From assembly GCA_013298765.1 (NCBI GenBank), contig JAAFJA010000017.1, forward strand, positions 1 to 64,000: 64,000 bases of DNA, in the 5' to 3' direction. The number at the start of each line of letters is the position of its first letter. Position 1 is the first letter of the stretch. Of this stretch, positions 23,190-31,940 are shown in pieces. The notes beneath the pieces are model-generated. The model saw only the letters and a list, made by a program, of their open reading frames with translations. It ran no database searches and had not been told where the DNA came from. This DNA is from Betaproteobacteria bacterium. GTDB taxonomy: Bacteria > Pseudomonadota > Gammaproteobacteria > Burkholderiales > Casimicrobiaceae. A program made the translations under genes and the position numbers.

Positions 23190-23885
23190 ATGCCGTCCTC
23201 GATGCATCCAACCTTCACGCGCGTGCCCCAGCGCTCGTACGATGCGCTCGTAGACGATCGAGACGTGACGATCGACGCGGTGATGGCGGCGCTCGCTGTC
23301 GACCCGCTCGAGGCTGAGGACGCCTTCAAGCTCTTCGGCGTCGACGGCATCCCTCGCACCCTGCAGCACTTCGCGGATCGAGGGCGCGGAGCCTACGTGC
23401 AGGCCCTCGAAACCCTCTCCCAGTGGGTCAGGACGCAGGACAGCCTCCGGTTGGCGCTGCGGAAGCTGACTCTGTACGACATGCGCATCGGCATGTGGGC
23501 GGCGAGCCAGATGGTTCGCGAGGTCCTTCCATTCGTGCTGCCAAGATACGAAGCTCCGCGTCTAGCCATAGAGGCTGCAGAGCGCTGGGTCGTCGGAGAA
23601 ATCTCCGATAGCGATCTGTATCAAACGCACCTTCCATGCACTAGAACCGGAGGAACAACCGCCTCTCGCATTGCTGGCGAGGCCGCATCGTCTGTCGTAG
23701 TCGTCCCTCACCTGCGCTCTCCAGAGTTCATGGAAACAGCCGCTTTGGAAGCCGTGCAAGCATTGTTCTACGCTGGTGGAGGCACATACGAGAGCAGACG
23801 CCCGAATTGGATGCGCTCCCCAGAGGCTTGGAAGCTTCGAGATGTTGTCGCCGACGCGTGTCTCTCGTACCCGGTGATCCCATGA
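23190..23885 (+). CDS. Class A helical paralogue (Imm5-like)
   Basis: 231 residues from ATG 23190; ATG 23202 (MHPTFTRVPQRSY) is an alternative. Class A landmarks: FTRVPQRSYDALVDD at the N-terminus, AALAVDPLEAEDAFKLFGVD, FADRGRGAYVQALETLSQWV, MRIGMWAASQMVREVL, AIEAAERWVVGEI and the tail VVADACLSYPVIP. The Cys of the WxAC motif is Ser here. TATCGT lies 6 bases before the ATG. Its stop overlaps the next copy (ATGA). Confidence 0.8.
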   Translation: MPSSMHPTFTRVPQRSYDALVDDRDVTIDAVMAALAVDPLEAEDAFKLFGVDGIPRTLQHFADRGRGAYVQALETLSQWVRTQDSLRLALRKLTLYDMRIGMWAASQMVREVLPFVLPRYEAPRLAIEAAERWVVGEISDSDLYQTHLPCTRTGGTTASRIAGEAASSVVVVPHLRSPEFMETAALEAVQALFYAGGGTYESRRPNWMRSPEAWKLRDVVADACLSYPVIP

Positions 23886-24601
23886 AGATGCACAAGACCT
23901 TCACGCGCGTGCCTCAGAGATCGTACGATGCGTTCGTGGGACGAAGAAGAGCGACGCTCGACGCGTTGCTCGCGGCGTTCTCTGTCGAGCCACTCGAAGC
24001 CGAGGACGCGCTCAGAGAGCACGAGATCAATGGAATCCCAAAGTCGCTCGAGTATTTCGCGAGCCTGGGGCGCTTGTCCTTCGTGTCCGCGCTGGAGACC
24101 ATTTCGCAATGGGCTTTGGCTCAGAAGGACGGCTACAAAGCCCTCGAGGCGATCATCTCGTACGACAGGAGGCTCGGAGTCTGGTGTGCTTGCCAGGTCG
24201 CCAAGCAAACCCTGCCTCTCATTCCGTCGGACGAGCAGCGTCCTGCTTGGGCCGTCGAGGCTGCCGAGCAGTGGGTGATTGTTCCGTCTGTCTCAGAGGC
24301 TCGTCTGAGAAATGCGGCGTGGCGCGCCCTCGACTTTGCCGACGAGGTGGATGGCAGAGGATACCTGGACATGTCATCGTTCTTTGCAGCCTCCGCCGCT
24401 GGCAATGCCGTGAATTGCATCTTTCGCAAGGAGCCATTGAAGCATGCGTGGCTCACGGTCTATCAGACCGCTGCCGCGGCGTCGTTTCGCGCTGCGTACA
24501 TCGACAAGACGAAGGATCGATCCGTTCTGGAGAAGGCTGAGGCCGTTCGCCTTCGCGAGGTCGTCGCGAACGCCTGCCTCTCGTACCCGGTGCTGCCATG
24601 A
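23882..24601 (+). CDS. Class A helical paralogue (Imm5-like)
   Basis: 239 residues from ATG 23882. KMHKTFTRVPQRSYDAFVG start, FSVEPLEAEDALREHEING, SALETISQWALAQ, YDRRLGVWCACQVAKQTL, AVEAAEQWVIVPS, tail VVANACLSYPVLP. The ERWVxGxAT motif has changed to EQWVIVPSVSE, with loss of the Gly. It is coupled by ATGA to both the previous copy and the 483-residue protein that follows. Confidence 0.8.
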   Translation: MKMHKTFTRVPQRSYDAFVGRRRATLDALLAAFSVEPLEAEDALREHEINGIPKSLEYFASLGRLSFVSALETISQWALAQKDGYKALEAIISYDRRLGVWCACQVAKQTLPLIPSDEQRPAWAVEAAEQWVIVPSVSEARLRNAAWRALDFADEVDGRGYLDMSSFFAASAAGNAVNCIFRKEPLKHAWLTVYQTAAAASFRAAYIDKTKDRSVLEKAEAVRLREVVANACLSYPVLP

Positions 24602-26049
24602 AGATTGCCTTTGAATTGGCCGTGAGGCTCAGGACCCTAATCAACCACTTCTTCCCGAAGGCGATCGACGACGTGATCCTCTGGGAGCGAGACGGGCAGA
24701 ACCTCGTCTTTGCTCTTCGCGGGTTTCCTTGGGAGCTGTATCGTCGGTTCTCCTCCCGCTTCCCGATCCCGCAGAGACAGCACGAGGTCGAGCATCTCTT
24801 CGCCAAGGCGATGGGCGTCGACCAGCAGGTCGATACCGACAGAGGACACATGCTCGTTGATCCGCAGTTCGGATCTTCTGGCGAAATCTACTTTCAAGCC
24901 TTCGCCGAGATGATCGAAGGCATGATCGACAGCCACCTCTGGGCGCACAAAAAGTATTCCTCGCTCACCGTGCTGCCCTATCCGGGCGAGCCGCTCGACG
25001 ATGACGCGTTGCCGATCCCATACTTCTCTGCGAGGAAGATGAAGATGGTGGATCCGCCTCGTCGTCGTCCGTCTTGGGCGATCCCCTGTCAGGCTCCGTG
25101 CTACGTGGACGAGTCCGAAGGAAAGTGGCATCGGTGGTCCGTCGACGTCTGCTTGATCGCGAGGACCTCTCCAGGTTTCGTGGGTCAGGGTCGATTCGGT
25201 ACGCTCTCGGTCGGGTCGGGGAGGAACGAAAGGATCCTGCTGCTCGCGCACTCGATCTCCCAGAAGGAGCTCTTGGATCGGTCGTTCATCGATCGCATGT
25301 CGCGCTGCGGAGGCTTCTTGTACCCGAGCCTCTCGCTGGGGACCTTCCCGGCGACGAACTTCGGCGAGGTCGTGCTCGTCTTCGACCCGCGGCTGGTGCG
25401 GGACTCCATTGGCTCGAGCGAGCGAGGGATTCTCGCTCGGGAGGTCCCGCCAGACCTCTCGCTGTACGACACCGACGCCTACACGGTGGATCGTGCGGCT
25501 CTCGCCGGGCGCTACGGACAAACCATGTACCGCGAGCTTTCGGGGAACCGGCTGAACCTCACGCAACTCGAGGATCGTCAGATCTACGCGCTCGGTCCGA
25601 TGCTGGTGGAGGGCACGGGAGCCACGGGGGCAGTGGAGGCCGACCCGGTCTTCACCGCGAAGAAGATCGCGCAGGTCGCGCTCGACAAGGATCGGTACTG
25701 GCAGCGAATCATGACGGCGAAGGACCCCGACGAGCTGATCGCCAGCGCAGTATCCTCGAGCTACTACCACTACAGCTACCTCGAGGCGAAGGCATCGACC
25801 GTCGTCACCCCCGCGAACATCGTGGCCATCGTGGCGCCGAACCGGACGGCGGAGATCGTCGGTGAGGCCCTCGCGCCACACGGCTTCCAAGGGCTGGCCC
25901 TTGGCATCCCGATGAGCGCGGAGCAAGAGCATCCGATCAGCTCGAACCAAGGTCCCTGCAACGGCAAAGACACCCAAGCCCGCCTGCGCTACGGACTCGC
26001 GGTTCGCGATCTCGTCGCTAGCGAGCTGCCGATCCTTCGCCTTCGTTGA
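24598..26049 (+). CDS. Large hypothetical protein coupled to class A genes
   Basis: 483 residues from ATG 24598, overlapping the preceding class A stop (ATGA). No signal peptide or membrane helix. Landmarks: FPWELYRRFSSRFPIPQRQH, QAFAEMIEGMIDSHLWAHKK, GGFLYPSLSLGTFPATNFGE, and SSYYHYSYLEAKASTVVTPA near the end. I do not recognise a family. Its coupling to two Imm5-like genes makes it a candidate partner or effector of the paralogue system. It ends inside the convergent gene 26018-26869 with a 32-base overlap. Confidence 0.65.
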   Translation: MKIAFELAVRLRTLINHFFPKAIDDVILWERDGQNLVFALRGFPWELYRRFSSRFPIPQRQHEVEHLFAKAMGVDQQVDTDRGHMLVDPQFGSSGEIYFQAFAEMIEGMIDSHLWAHKKYSSLTVLPYPGEPLDDDALPIPYFSARKMKMVDPPRRRPSWAIPCQAPCYVDESEGKWHRWSVDVCLIARTSPGFVGQGRFGTLSVGSGRNERILLLAHSISQKELLDRSFIDRMSRCGGFLYPSLSLGTFPATNFGEVVLVFDPRLVRDSIGSSERGILAREVPPDLSLYDTDAYTVDRAALAGRYGQTMYRELSGNRLNLTQLEDRQIYALGPMLVEGTGATGAVEADPVFTAKKIAQVALDKDRYWQRIMTAKDPDELIASAVSSSYYHYSYLEAKASTVVTPANIVAIVAPNRTAEIVGEALAPHGFQGLALGIPMSAEQEHPISSNQGPCNGKDTQARLRYGLAVRDLVASELPILRLR

Positions 26050-26869
26050 AGCTGGAGATCGCGGGGTAGATCAGGCAGCCCATGGCGAATTTCTCAGCGA
26101 ACCTCGGGTCGCATTCGACCGACAAGAGCCGCTTCAACTTTGCTGGCGCCCGAACCTCCCGAGAGACGAACCGTCCATCCTTGAAGAACTTCCACGCGCT
26201 CTCTCCGATAGGGAGCAGGTCGACGGAATCTCGCGAGTCCTCTGGTCGTCTGCCCATGATGGCCGAGACTTGGATTCCAAGGATGCTCAGGAAATCCAAG
26301 AGCGCGGCCTGCGCTCTGAACTGTCGCCGATCCGTAGCGGGCACGTTCTCGATGATGTCGTCGACGAAGCCGCGCATTCCTGCGAACTCGTCAGATCGGA
26401 GGTAGACCCGATCGGCGCTGTCTTGGGACCCCCTGGAGGAGATCACCCCCAGAAGGTACTTGAAGAACGCTGTGCACTCGTCGCTGCCTTCGACCACATG
26501 GATCATCGGCTCCGCCGAATAAAGCAAGCACCAATCGCCAAGCCACGGATCGAAGTGCCGAAGCTCCTTGGCCCGCTCGAAAAACGTCCTGTCATTATTG
26601 GTGAGCAGATAGGCATGGATGGTCTGAAGGGCGACCGTCCGAAGCCTGACGCCTCCATGTCGCTCGAAATCCTCGAGCGAGTGTGGCTGCTCGGTCCCCA
26701 TCTGATCGGCTACGTCCTCAGCCTCTGACGGGTCCACGATGAGCGCGCACAACAGCTCATCCAGAGTCACTTGCAGTCGGCCTTCGTGGTCGAGGTGGCC
26801 GAAGGCTCGAAGAGCCTTTGGACCAATGGCGACGCCGTAGCGGTGCTCTGCTGATTCCCAGTAGGCCAT
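26018..26869 (-). CDS. Strongly diverged class A paralogue
   Basis: 283 residues, ending in TAG. It keeps the class A frame: LDELLCALIVDPSEAEDVADQMG, PHSLEDFERHGG, FDPWLGDWCLLYSAEPM, and a tail FAMGCLIYPAI that echoes ACLSYPVI. An extra C-terminal extension of about 12 residues follows. The central variable region is unlike others and not Ala-rich. TAGCTC lies 6 bases before the ATG. Last gene of a leftward three-gene operon of paralogues. Confidence 0.65.
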   Translation of the reverse strand: MAYWESAEHRYGVAIGPKALRAFGHLDHEGRLQVTLDELLCALIVDPSEAEDVADQMGTEQPHSLEDFERHGGVRLRTVALQTIHAYLLTNNDRTFFERAKELRHFDPWLGDWCLLYSAEPMIHVVEGSDECTAFFKYLLGVISSRGSQDSADRVYLRSDEFAGMRGFVDDIIENVPATDRRQFRAQAALLDFLSILGIQVSAIMGRRPEDSRDSVDLLPIGESAWKFFKDGRFVSREVRAPAKLKRLLSVECDPRFAEKFAMGCLIYPAISSFNEGEGSAAR

Positions 26870-26937
26870 GTCGACGAGCTACCTCGCTGGTTCCTTGCGG
26901 TCAACTTCAGCGTGGATTTTCGTCAGTGTCCAGTGGT

Positions 26938-27648
26938 CTATTGCATCGCTGGATACGACAGACACGCGTCGGCGACGACTTTGCGAAGTCGCTGGAGCTC
27001 AGAGCGGCGCGATGCATTCCACTGTGCCGTTGCAAGCGCTCCTGCCGCGGCGTCCGCTGCAGCCCCTGCGTACGTCGCACTGGCAGCCTCATCGAAGGCG
27101 TACACCGCAGAGAGCGCAGCGTAGGCGGCTGCGTACGCGGCATTGGCTGCGTCGTTCGCTGCAGGTCCGACCTCGTCCCGTGACGCCTGATCGGCGGCCG
27201 CCATCGCCGCGATGGCCGCCTTTCGGCAGTCGTCCGTCGTCGCTTCTCCGCGCACCCAGCGCTCGGCGGTCTCGATGGCGAGCAGCGGGCGCTTCACCCC
27301 CATCGGGACATTGCGAAGTACCTGGCGGGCGAGGCCGCAGGCGGCCCAAACCCCGAGGGCGCGGTTGTACCTCACGAGCGAGACCAGCGCTGCCCGCGCG
27401 TCTTCTCGAGTCAACGTCCACTGAGCGATGGTATCCAGAGCTCGAGAGCCAGCGACGGCTCCTCGGCTCGTGAAATCAACCAGTGATCGTGGGACTCCCT
27501 CGACTCCGAGCTGATCAAAAGCTTCATCGGCTCGTAGAGGGTCTACGGCGAGCGCCGCCATCACCGCGTCGAGCGTTGGCTCGCGACGTCCAACGAACGC
27601 CTTGTAGCTTTGCAGCGGGATGTGAGTGAACACCTTGTGCATCTTCAT
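26938..27648 (-). CDS. Class A helical paralogue (Imm5-like)
   Basis: 236 residues from ATG 27648, overlapping the stop of the upstream paralogue (ATGA). MKMHKVFTHIPLQSYKAFVG, AALAVDPLRADEAFDQLGVE, YNRALGVWAACGLARQVL, AIETAERWVRGEATTDDC, then about 80 residues rich in Ala and Tyr, and tail VVADACLSYPAMQ. The Ala-rich helical tail is the part that most recalls Imm5-like putative immunity proteins. Confidence 0.8.
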   Translation of the reverse strand: MKMHKVFTHIPLQSYKAFVGRREPTLDAVMAALAVDPLRADEAFDQLGVEGVPRSLVDFTSRGAVAGSRALDTIAQWTLTREDARAALVSLVRYNRALGVWAACGLARQVLRNVPMGVKRPLLAIETAERWVRGEATTDDCRKAAIAAMAAADQASRDEVGPAANDAANAAYAAAYAALSAVYAFDEAASATYAGAAADAAAGALATAQWNASRRSELQRLRKVVADACLSYPAMQ

Positions 27649-28520
27649 CGCTGGCCGAGCTCCGCTGCGAGCCATGGATAGCTCAGGCAGGCTTCTGCCG
27701 CAACCGCCGCGAGCTCCCGGCGTTGCGGCGTCGTTTTCGCTCGGATGAAGTCACCGACATCTCGATCCCCGGCCTGGCCGAAGAGCAGAGCCATCGCCGC
27801 GTACTCGAACAGCCGATCCTCGTAGACGCCAGTGCTCGCTCCCGCTCCAACGATCATAAGAGCTGCGTTCGCCGCGGCACCCATGGCGGTGCCGATCATG
27901 CTTTGTTCGTTGAACCGTTGGAGATCGTCTCCGTAAAACCCAGCAGGAGGCACGAGCACGTTCCGATCGCACGCCGCCATGGCCTCGAACAGCGCAGCGG
28001 ACTCGTCGGTGGAGCTCACGACCCAGCCTCGAAGCGCATCGATCAGCGACTGACCGAGTTGGCGCGCCTGACCAATTTCGACGAGGGCCGCACCTGGGCT
28101 ACGAGGACGATCGAGCTCTTGGACGGCTCGCTCGACGACCGCCGCCGCGCACCACGCGCCGAGCTTGGTGCTGTAATCCGTCAAATCCTTGAGCGCCACG
28201 CCGGGAGACTTCTGCCGTTCGAACCAGACGTTGATCGTCGACAAGACAGCCGTCATCGTCATCGCGTGTCCGCCACGGGTCTCCGCCGCTGGAACGGCTC
28301 TGCGCGACCCGGCGCTGGAGATGCCGAGGAAATCCGAGATCGAATGCGGCGTCTCTCTCCAACCGAACAGCTCGAATGCGTCCTCGGCAGCGTCTGGATC
28401 GACGATCAGCGCGCACATGATCCTCGTCAGCTCTGATACGCCTGGCTCCGATGGACGATTGCCCATGTACGCCTTGAAAGAGCGCTGGTCGATGTACGTG
28501 TAGACGGGGTGCTTAGCCAT
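27645..28520 (-). CDS. Diverged class A paralogue
   Basis: 291 residues from ATG 28520 (MAKHPVYTYIDQRSFKAYMG). LIVDPDAAEDAFELFGWRE, PHSISDFLG, LSTINVWFERQ, LGAWCAAAVVERAV and tail AAEACLSYPWLAAELGQR. An insertion of about 40 residues follows the first conserved block, and the AIETAERWV helix is replaced by LIDALRGWVVSST. TAGGCT lies 5 bases before the ATG, which predicts a leaderless message. First gene of the leftward operon. Confidence 0.7.
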   Translation of the reverse strand: MAKHPVYTYIDQRSFKAYMGNRPSEPGVSELTRIMCALIVDPDAAEDAFELFGWRETPHSISDFLGISSAGSRRAVPAAETRGGHAMTMTAVLSTINVWFERQKSPGVALKDLTDYSTKLGAWCAAAVVERAVQELDRPRSPGAALVEIGQARQLGQSLIDALRGWVVSSTDESAALFEAMAACDRNVLVPPAGFYGDDLQRFNEQSMIGTAMGAAANAALMIVGAGASTGVYEDRLFEYAAMALLFGQAGDRDVGDFIRAKTTPQRRELAAVAAEACLSYPWLAAELGQR

Positions 28521-28573
28521 GGCGGAGCCTATGTTACGCGACATCCTCTCGGTGGTGTGCGATTGTTCCTCGG

Positions 28574-29647
28574 ATGGACAAGGACATTGCTCTCGCTTGG
28601 GCCCGAAGGATCGCTCCACCGGTTGGCACCGCCGTCGTGGCTGGTGTGCTCGGGTCGGTCAGCGGATCTCCGGGCGTCTCCGGGGGCGCGGCGACCCTCG
28701 CGTTGACCGGCGCGATCTTCGCCGGGGCGACAGGGCACTGGACGATCGCCCATCACCTCGGCGGCGCCGCGTTGGGCTTCGGCGTCGGCGCTGGAGTGTC
28801 TCTCTCGAGACGCGCGGCGGAGCGAGACGTGCTGCTCGCGGGCTGGCCGGTCACCCCGGGCGGCGCGATCGTGCTCTGGGGGACGCTCGAAAGGCGTCTC
28901 CGCGACCTTGGCGACATCATCGCGAGGTCCCAGCCCCAGGTCATCGTCGTGCACGGCAACGACGGGCTCACGGCCGACTGGGCAGCGCGCGTTCGCGCGC
29001 TCGCTCCGAACGCCCGGTACTGGACCGAGCAGTGGGTCCAAGGACCAGGCGGCGTGTCCTCGGCGCTCGCGCAGGCTCGCCGGGCCCAAGAGATCCTCGG
29101 CGCGGAGGCCGCTGTCTGGAACGCGGAGGCGCCCTTCAAGAACACCGGCGCCGAGGGGCGGAGAGCCGCGCAGCGGCTGCTCGCGGGCTGGACCGCAGAG
29201 ACCGGGCTGAAGCAGGGCTTCACCGCGTACGCGCAGCCCACGCTGCACTCGAGCTTTCCATGGGCAGGGTTCGCAGGAGGAACGGACGAGACGGGCTCCT
29301 ACGATCTCAGCGCCGACTTCTCCCTCCCACAGGTCTACCCGTTCGGCGACGAGATGCGCGGAGGATCCATGGCTCCGCCCGACGCGCTGCTGTCGAACAT
29401 GAGGGCGTTCCGCCGGCGCTGGCAGGAGGCCGTGGACCGAGGATGGATTCGCGCGAGCTGCGAAGCCCAGCCGATGATCCCGGGAGCCTACATCCGCGAC
29501 GAGGACTACGACGCGGCGCTCGGGCTCACCGGCTCGATGCCGCTCCCTCCCTGCGCGGCGTTCTGGCCGCAGCACGGCGTGATCGACGAGCATGGCGCGG
29601 CGGCGCTCGAGCGATTCTGTGCGCGATGGCGATCGGAGTTGGCATAA
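28574..29647 (+). CDS. Membrane-anchored TIM-barrel-like protein
   Basis: 357 residues. Residues 13-75 are Gly/Ala-rich hydrophobic helices (VGTAVVAGVLGSV, GAIFAGATGHW), suggesting a membrane anchor. From residue 95 a TIM-barrel pattern appears: AIVLWGTLERRL, PQVIVVHGNDGLTADW, AEAAVWNAEAPFKNTG, GFTAYAQPTLHSSFPW and SLPQVYPFGDEM. This resembles uncharacterised glycosidase-like barrels found with phage lysis or particle proteins; catalytic residues are not identified. It precedes the degenerate recombinase in the same direction. Confidence 0.6.
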   Translation: MDKDIALAWARRIAPPVGTAVVAGVLGSVSGSPGVSGGAATLALTGAIFAGATGHWTIAHHLGGAALGFGVGAGVSLSRRAAERDVLLAGWPVTPGGAIVLWGTLERRLRDLGDIIARSQPQVIVVHGNDGLTADWAARVRALAPNARYWTEQWVQGPGGVSSALAQARRAQEILGAEAAVWNAEAPFKNTGAEGRRAAQRLLAGWTAETGLKQGFTAYAQPTLHSSFPWAGFAGGTDETGSYDLSADFSLPQVYPFGDEMRGGSMAPPDALLSNMRAFRRRWQEAVDRGWIRASCEAQPMIPGAYIRDEDYDAALGLTGSMPLPPCAAFWPQHGVIDEHGAAALERFCARWRSELA

Positions 29648-29651
29648 CGAG

Positions 29652-29680
29652 TTGACATCGAATTCTGGTCGTGGCATCGA
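29652..29680 (+). promoter_or_regulatory. Predicted leaderless promoter of the recombinase-like gene
   Basis: TTGACA 29652-29657, 17 bases, CATCGA 29675-29680, then 8 bases to ATG 29689. This spacing decides the start of the next gene. Confidence 0.5.
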
Positions 29681-29688
29681 CGCAACCG

Positions 29689-30669
29689 ATGGCAGACAGT
29701 TACCAGAAAGATGTTTCGATCGATCGCTTCGAGACCTTCCTGCGTGAGGCCCCCTTGCAGAAGGGGACGAAGGCAGCGTACCTCAAGGAGGCCAAGAGGC
29801 TGCGGAGCTGGGCGGGTGCAAAGGGGATTGCACTCGCCTCCCTCGACGGGTCAGCCCTCGTTCGCTACCTGCGGTTTCGCAAGCAGTCGAGGTCGCAGAT
29901 GGCCATGGTCTTCAGCGCGCTCCGCAGCTTCTTCTCGGCTGCAGATCTGCGAGCGATGAACGGGCCCGACGGCCGCTGGCCGAAGGAGGCTCTGGAGATC
30001 GGCATCGATGTTCCGCATCGCATCGCTCCTCAACCTATGTTCGCTTCCGATGCGGATTTCGAGCACTTTTGCTCGAAGCTCGACGTGGACAATCCCCTCG
30101 AGGCCCGCGACCTGGTCATCGTCCGCTTGCTCTACCGCGAGCCTGTCGGCTTGACGGGTCTGCTCGCGACGGACGTCTCCGACTTCGACCCCCACAAGGG
30201 CACGCTTCGTTTTGTCAGCGCGTTCCGCGGACAGCCGAGAGAGACCATCGTCCGCCTCAGCCCCGAGAGCACCGAGGCGCTCGCGCGCTACCTGGGCGGT
30301 CCAAGGCTGTCGATCACCGCGCGCTCCGACGGGCCTTTGTTCCCATCGACGCGCGGGCGTCTCTCGCGGCAAGGGCGATGGAGGAAGTTCGTCGAATACT
30401 CGCGGCGCGCGGGCATTGCTCTGGGCCGAAAGAGAGCGCGCAGGTCTGACCTGCCTCCCGTCGTCAGCCGAGCAAGCCTGACGATCCTGCAGGAGATGGA
30501 CAGCCAGCTGCGCTCCGCGATGCGCGCTCGCAAGATCGATGGACGAGCGGCGGCGCCTGCCGTCGTCAACCGCAGCGCCCTGTCTGTCTTGCAGGAAATG
30601 GACAGGCGACTGCGCTCGGCGATGATCGCTCGACAGCGCGATACGCAAGCGGCTACCATTGCTCGATGA
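29689..30669 (+). CDS. Degenerate tyrosine-recombinase-like protein
   Basis: 326 residues from ATG 29689; a GTG at 29671 would overlap the promoter. The N-terminal SAM-like core-binding domain (FLREAPLQKGTKAAYLKEAK) and the start of the catalytic domain (ARDLVIVRLLYREPVGLTGL...SDFD) are clear. The first catalytic Arg of the usual TGLRxSEL is replaced (PVGLTG), and no HxLRH or terminal catalytic Tyr is found. The C-terminus holds two copies of an SRASLTILQEMDSQLRSAM-type unit. Probably DNA-binding but unable to recombine; a regulator or accessory role is inferred. Confidence 0.7.
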   Translation: MADSYQKDVSIDRFETFLREAPLQKGTKAAYLKEAKRLRSWAGAKGIALASLDGSALVRYLRFRKQSRSQMAMVFSALRSFFSAADLRAMNGPDGRWPKEALEIGIDVPHRIAPQPMFASDADFEHFCSKLDVDNPLEARDLVIVRLLYREPVGLTGLLATDVSDFDPHKGTLRFVSAFRGQPRETIVRLSPESTEALARYLGGPRLSITARSDGPLFPSTRGRLSRQGRWRKFVEYSRRAGIALGRKRARRSDLPPVVSRASLTILQEMDSQLRSAMRARKIDGRAAAPAVVNRSALSVLQEMDRRLRSAMIARQRDTQAATIAR

Positions 30670-30941
30670 GCAGCTCAGGACAGGTCCCGAACACCGCGGC
30701 CATCGATGCGTTCGCGACGAGCGCCGTGAACGCGCTCGCGCCGATCATGGTGAGAGACATCGTTCCCCAAGTGCTCAGCGACACCCGCGCGCTCACGATC
30801 CTCGGATCCGAAGCAGGGAAGGCCGCTGTGCGCGAGGCAGGACCGTGGGGCGTGGTGACGTCCATCGGCGTCGGGTCGCTCGGCGTCGGGGTGCTGCTGT
30901 GGGGCACGAGTCATCTGATTCGAGCCCTTCGCAAGCAGTGA
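30666..30941 (+). CDS. Small membrane protein
   Basis: 91 residues from ATG 30666, overlapping the recombinase-like stop (ATGA); TACCAT also lies 6 bases upstream. The C-terminal part (GVVTSIGVGSLGVGVLLWG) is one hydrophobic helix ending in a basic tail ALRKQ. The N-terminal 60 residues are Ala-rich and amphipathic. Function unknown. Confidence 0.6.
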   Translation: MSSSGQVPNTAAIDAFATSAVNALAPIMVRDIVPQVLSDTRALTILGSEAGKAAVREAGPWGVVTSIGVGSLGVGVLLWGTSHLIRALRKQ

Positions 30942-30995
30942 GCTCTTGCGCTCCATGGCGCGATCGGTGGACACTCTCGATCTGGAGTATCCACG

Positions 30996-31775
30996 ATGGC
31001 CCAGAAGACGAAGAAGTCCGACAGCGCCAAGGGCGCGAAGATCCGCGGGACCTGCTCGCTCGAGAAGAAGGGCAAGGCGGTCGTCCTGTCTTGCACCAAC
31101 GCCGAGGCGGCGCGCAAGGTTCTGTCCGCGGCTGCCACCCAGCCTGTGTCGGACGCATTCGTTCGGCGCCTGGCGAAGCAGGCGATGGTCAGCTGGCGCA
31201 AGAAGAGCAAGGGCGAGAAGCGCCCCGTGCTGTCCGAGGCGGAGGCGAAAGCGCTCTGGCAGAAGGCCCGCAAGGACGTCGCTGCGCACCTCGGTGCCGA
31301 GCAGACCGGCAAGGAGCAGGTTCGCACGCGCGAGCGCTTCATGAACGAGCTCGAGCAGGCGATCGGCATCGGGGTGTACCGCGGTCGCGGCGGTCAAGGT
31401 CCGACCACGGACCTCTTCGGACCGGCTGAGTTCGAGGGCGCGATCAAGCCCATCGGCGGCGCGCGCTTCCAGTTCGGACAGGGACCGACCACGGACCTCT
31501 TCGGTCCGGCCGAGTTCGAGGGCGCGATCAAGCCGGGGCGCCGCATCTCGGACTTCGACGAGCTGCCCACGCGGCGTCGACTCGAGGACGAGGACGACGA
31601 TCTTCCGACGCTTCGTCGTCTCGACGAGATCGAGGAGGCGCGCACGCTCCCCCGCATTCCGCCCTTCGGGCCGGTGAAGGGGCTGCCCCGCATCCCTCAC
31701 CCCGACGACGTGAAGCCTCGTGATCGGGAGAGCAAGATCCGTCGCTCGCAGGGTCGCGGCAGCGCTCGTCGCTGA
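30996..31775 (+). CDS. Basic protein with duplicated LFGPAEFEGAIKP unit
   Basis: 259 residues from ATG 30996. Residues 1-25 and the C-terminus are Lys/Arg-rich. A central helical domain contains LAKQAMVSWRKKSKGEKRP. Two near-identical units, GQGPTTDLFGPAEFEGAIKP, lie about 27 residues apart near 135-180; the DNA repeats are 31396-31450 and 31480-31534. An acidic linker and Pro/Arg-rich tail follow. Phage-type structural or DNA-associated proteins can look like this. No family recognised. Confidence 0.6.
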   Translation: MAQKTKKSDSAKGAKIRGTCSLEKKGKAVVLSCTNAEAARKVLSAAATQPVSDAFVRRLAKQAMVSWRKKSKGEKRPVLSEAEAKALWQKARKDVAAHLGAEQTGKEQVRTRERFMNELEQAIGIGVYRGRGGQGPTTDLFGPAEFEGAIKPIGGARFQFGQGPTTDLFGPAEFEGAIKPGRRISDFDELPTRRRLEDEDDDLPTLRRLDEIEEARTLPRIPPFGPVKGLPRIPHPDDVKPRDRESKIRRSQGRGSARR

Positions 31776-31784
31776 AGCGAGAGC

Positions 31785-31940
31785 TCACTCGTCGCTCGAG
31801 TCGTCATCGTCGTTGCTCGACGACAGCCAGACATCGAGGAGCTCCGCGACGAGGTGAGCGAAGAAGGCGGCGGTCGCGCAAGCGACGATGGCGCCGCTCC
31901 ATGGCGCGAGCCAAGAGACGACAAGGGGGCCGACGATCAA
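31785..31940 (-). CDS. 51-residue membrane protein with acidic tail
   Basis: Start TTG 31940 overlaps the stop of the gene at 31937 (TTGA) and follows GGAGAGGGA. The product has two hydrophobic segments (IVGPLVVSWLAPW, GAIVACATAAFFAHLVA) and ends SSSNDDDDSSDE. It is too short for most gene callers. Function unknown. Confidence 0.5.
   Translation of the reverse strand: MIVGPLVVSWLAPWSGAIVACATAAFFAHLVAELLDVWLSSSNDDDDSSDE

Noticed and set aside
24637-25977. 446-codon minus-strand ORF
   Set aside because: It is the antisense shadow of the 483-residue gene, with Arg/Asp/His-rich composition typical of reverse-strand GC-rich DNA.
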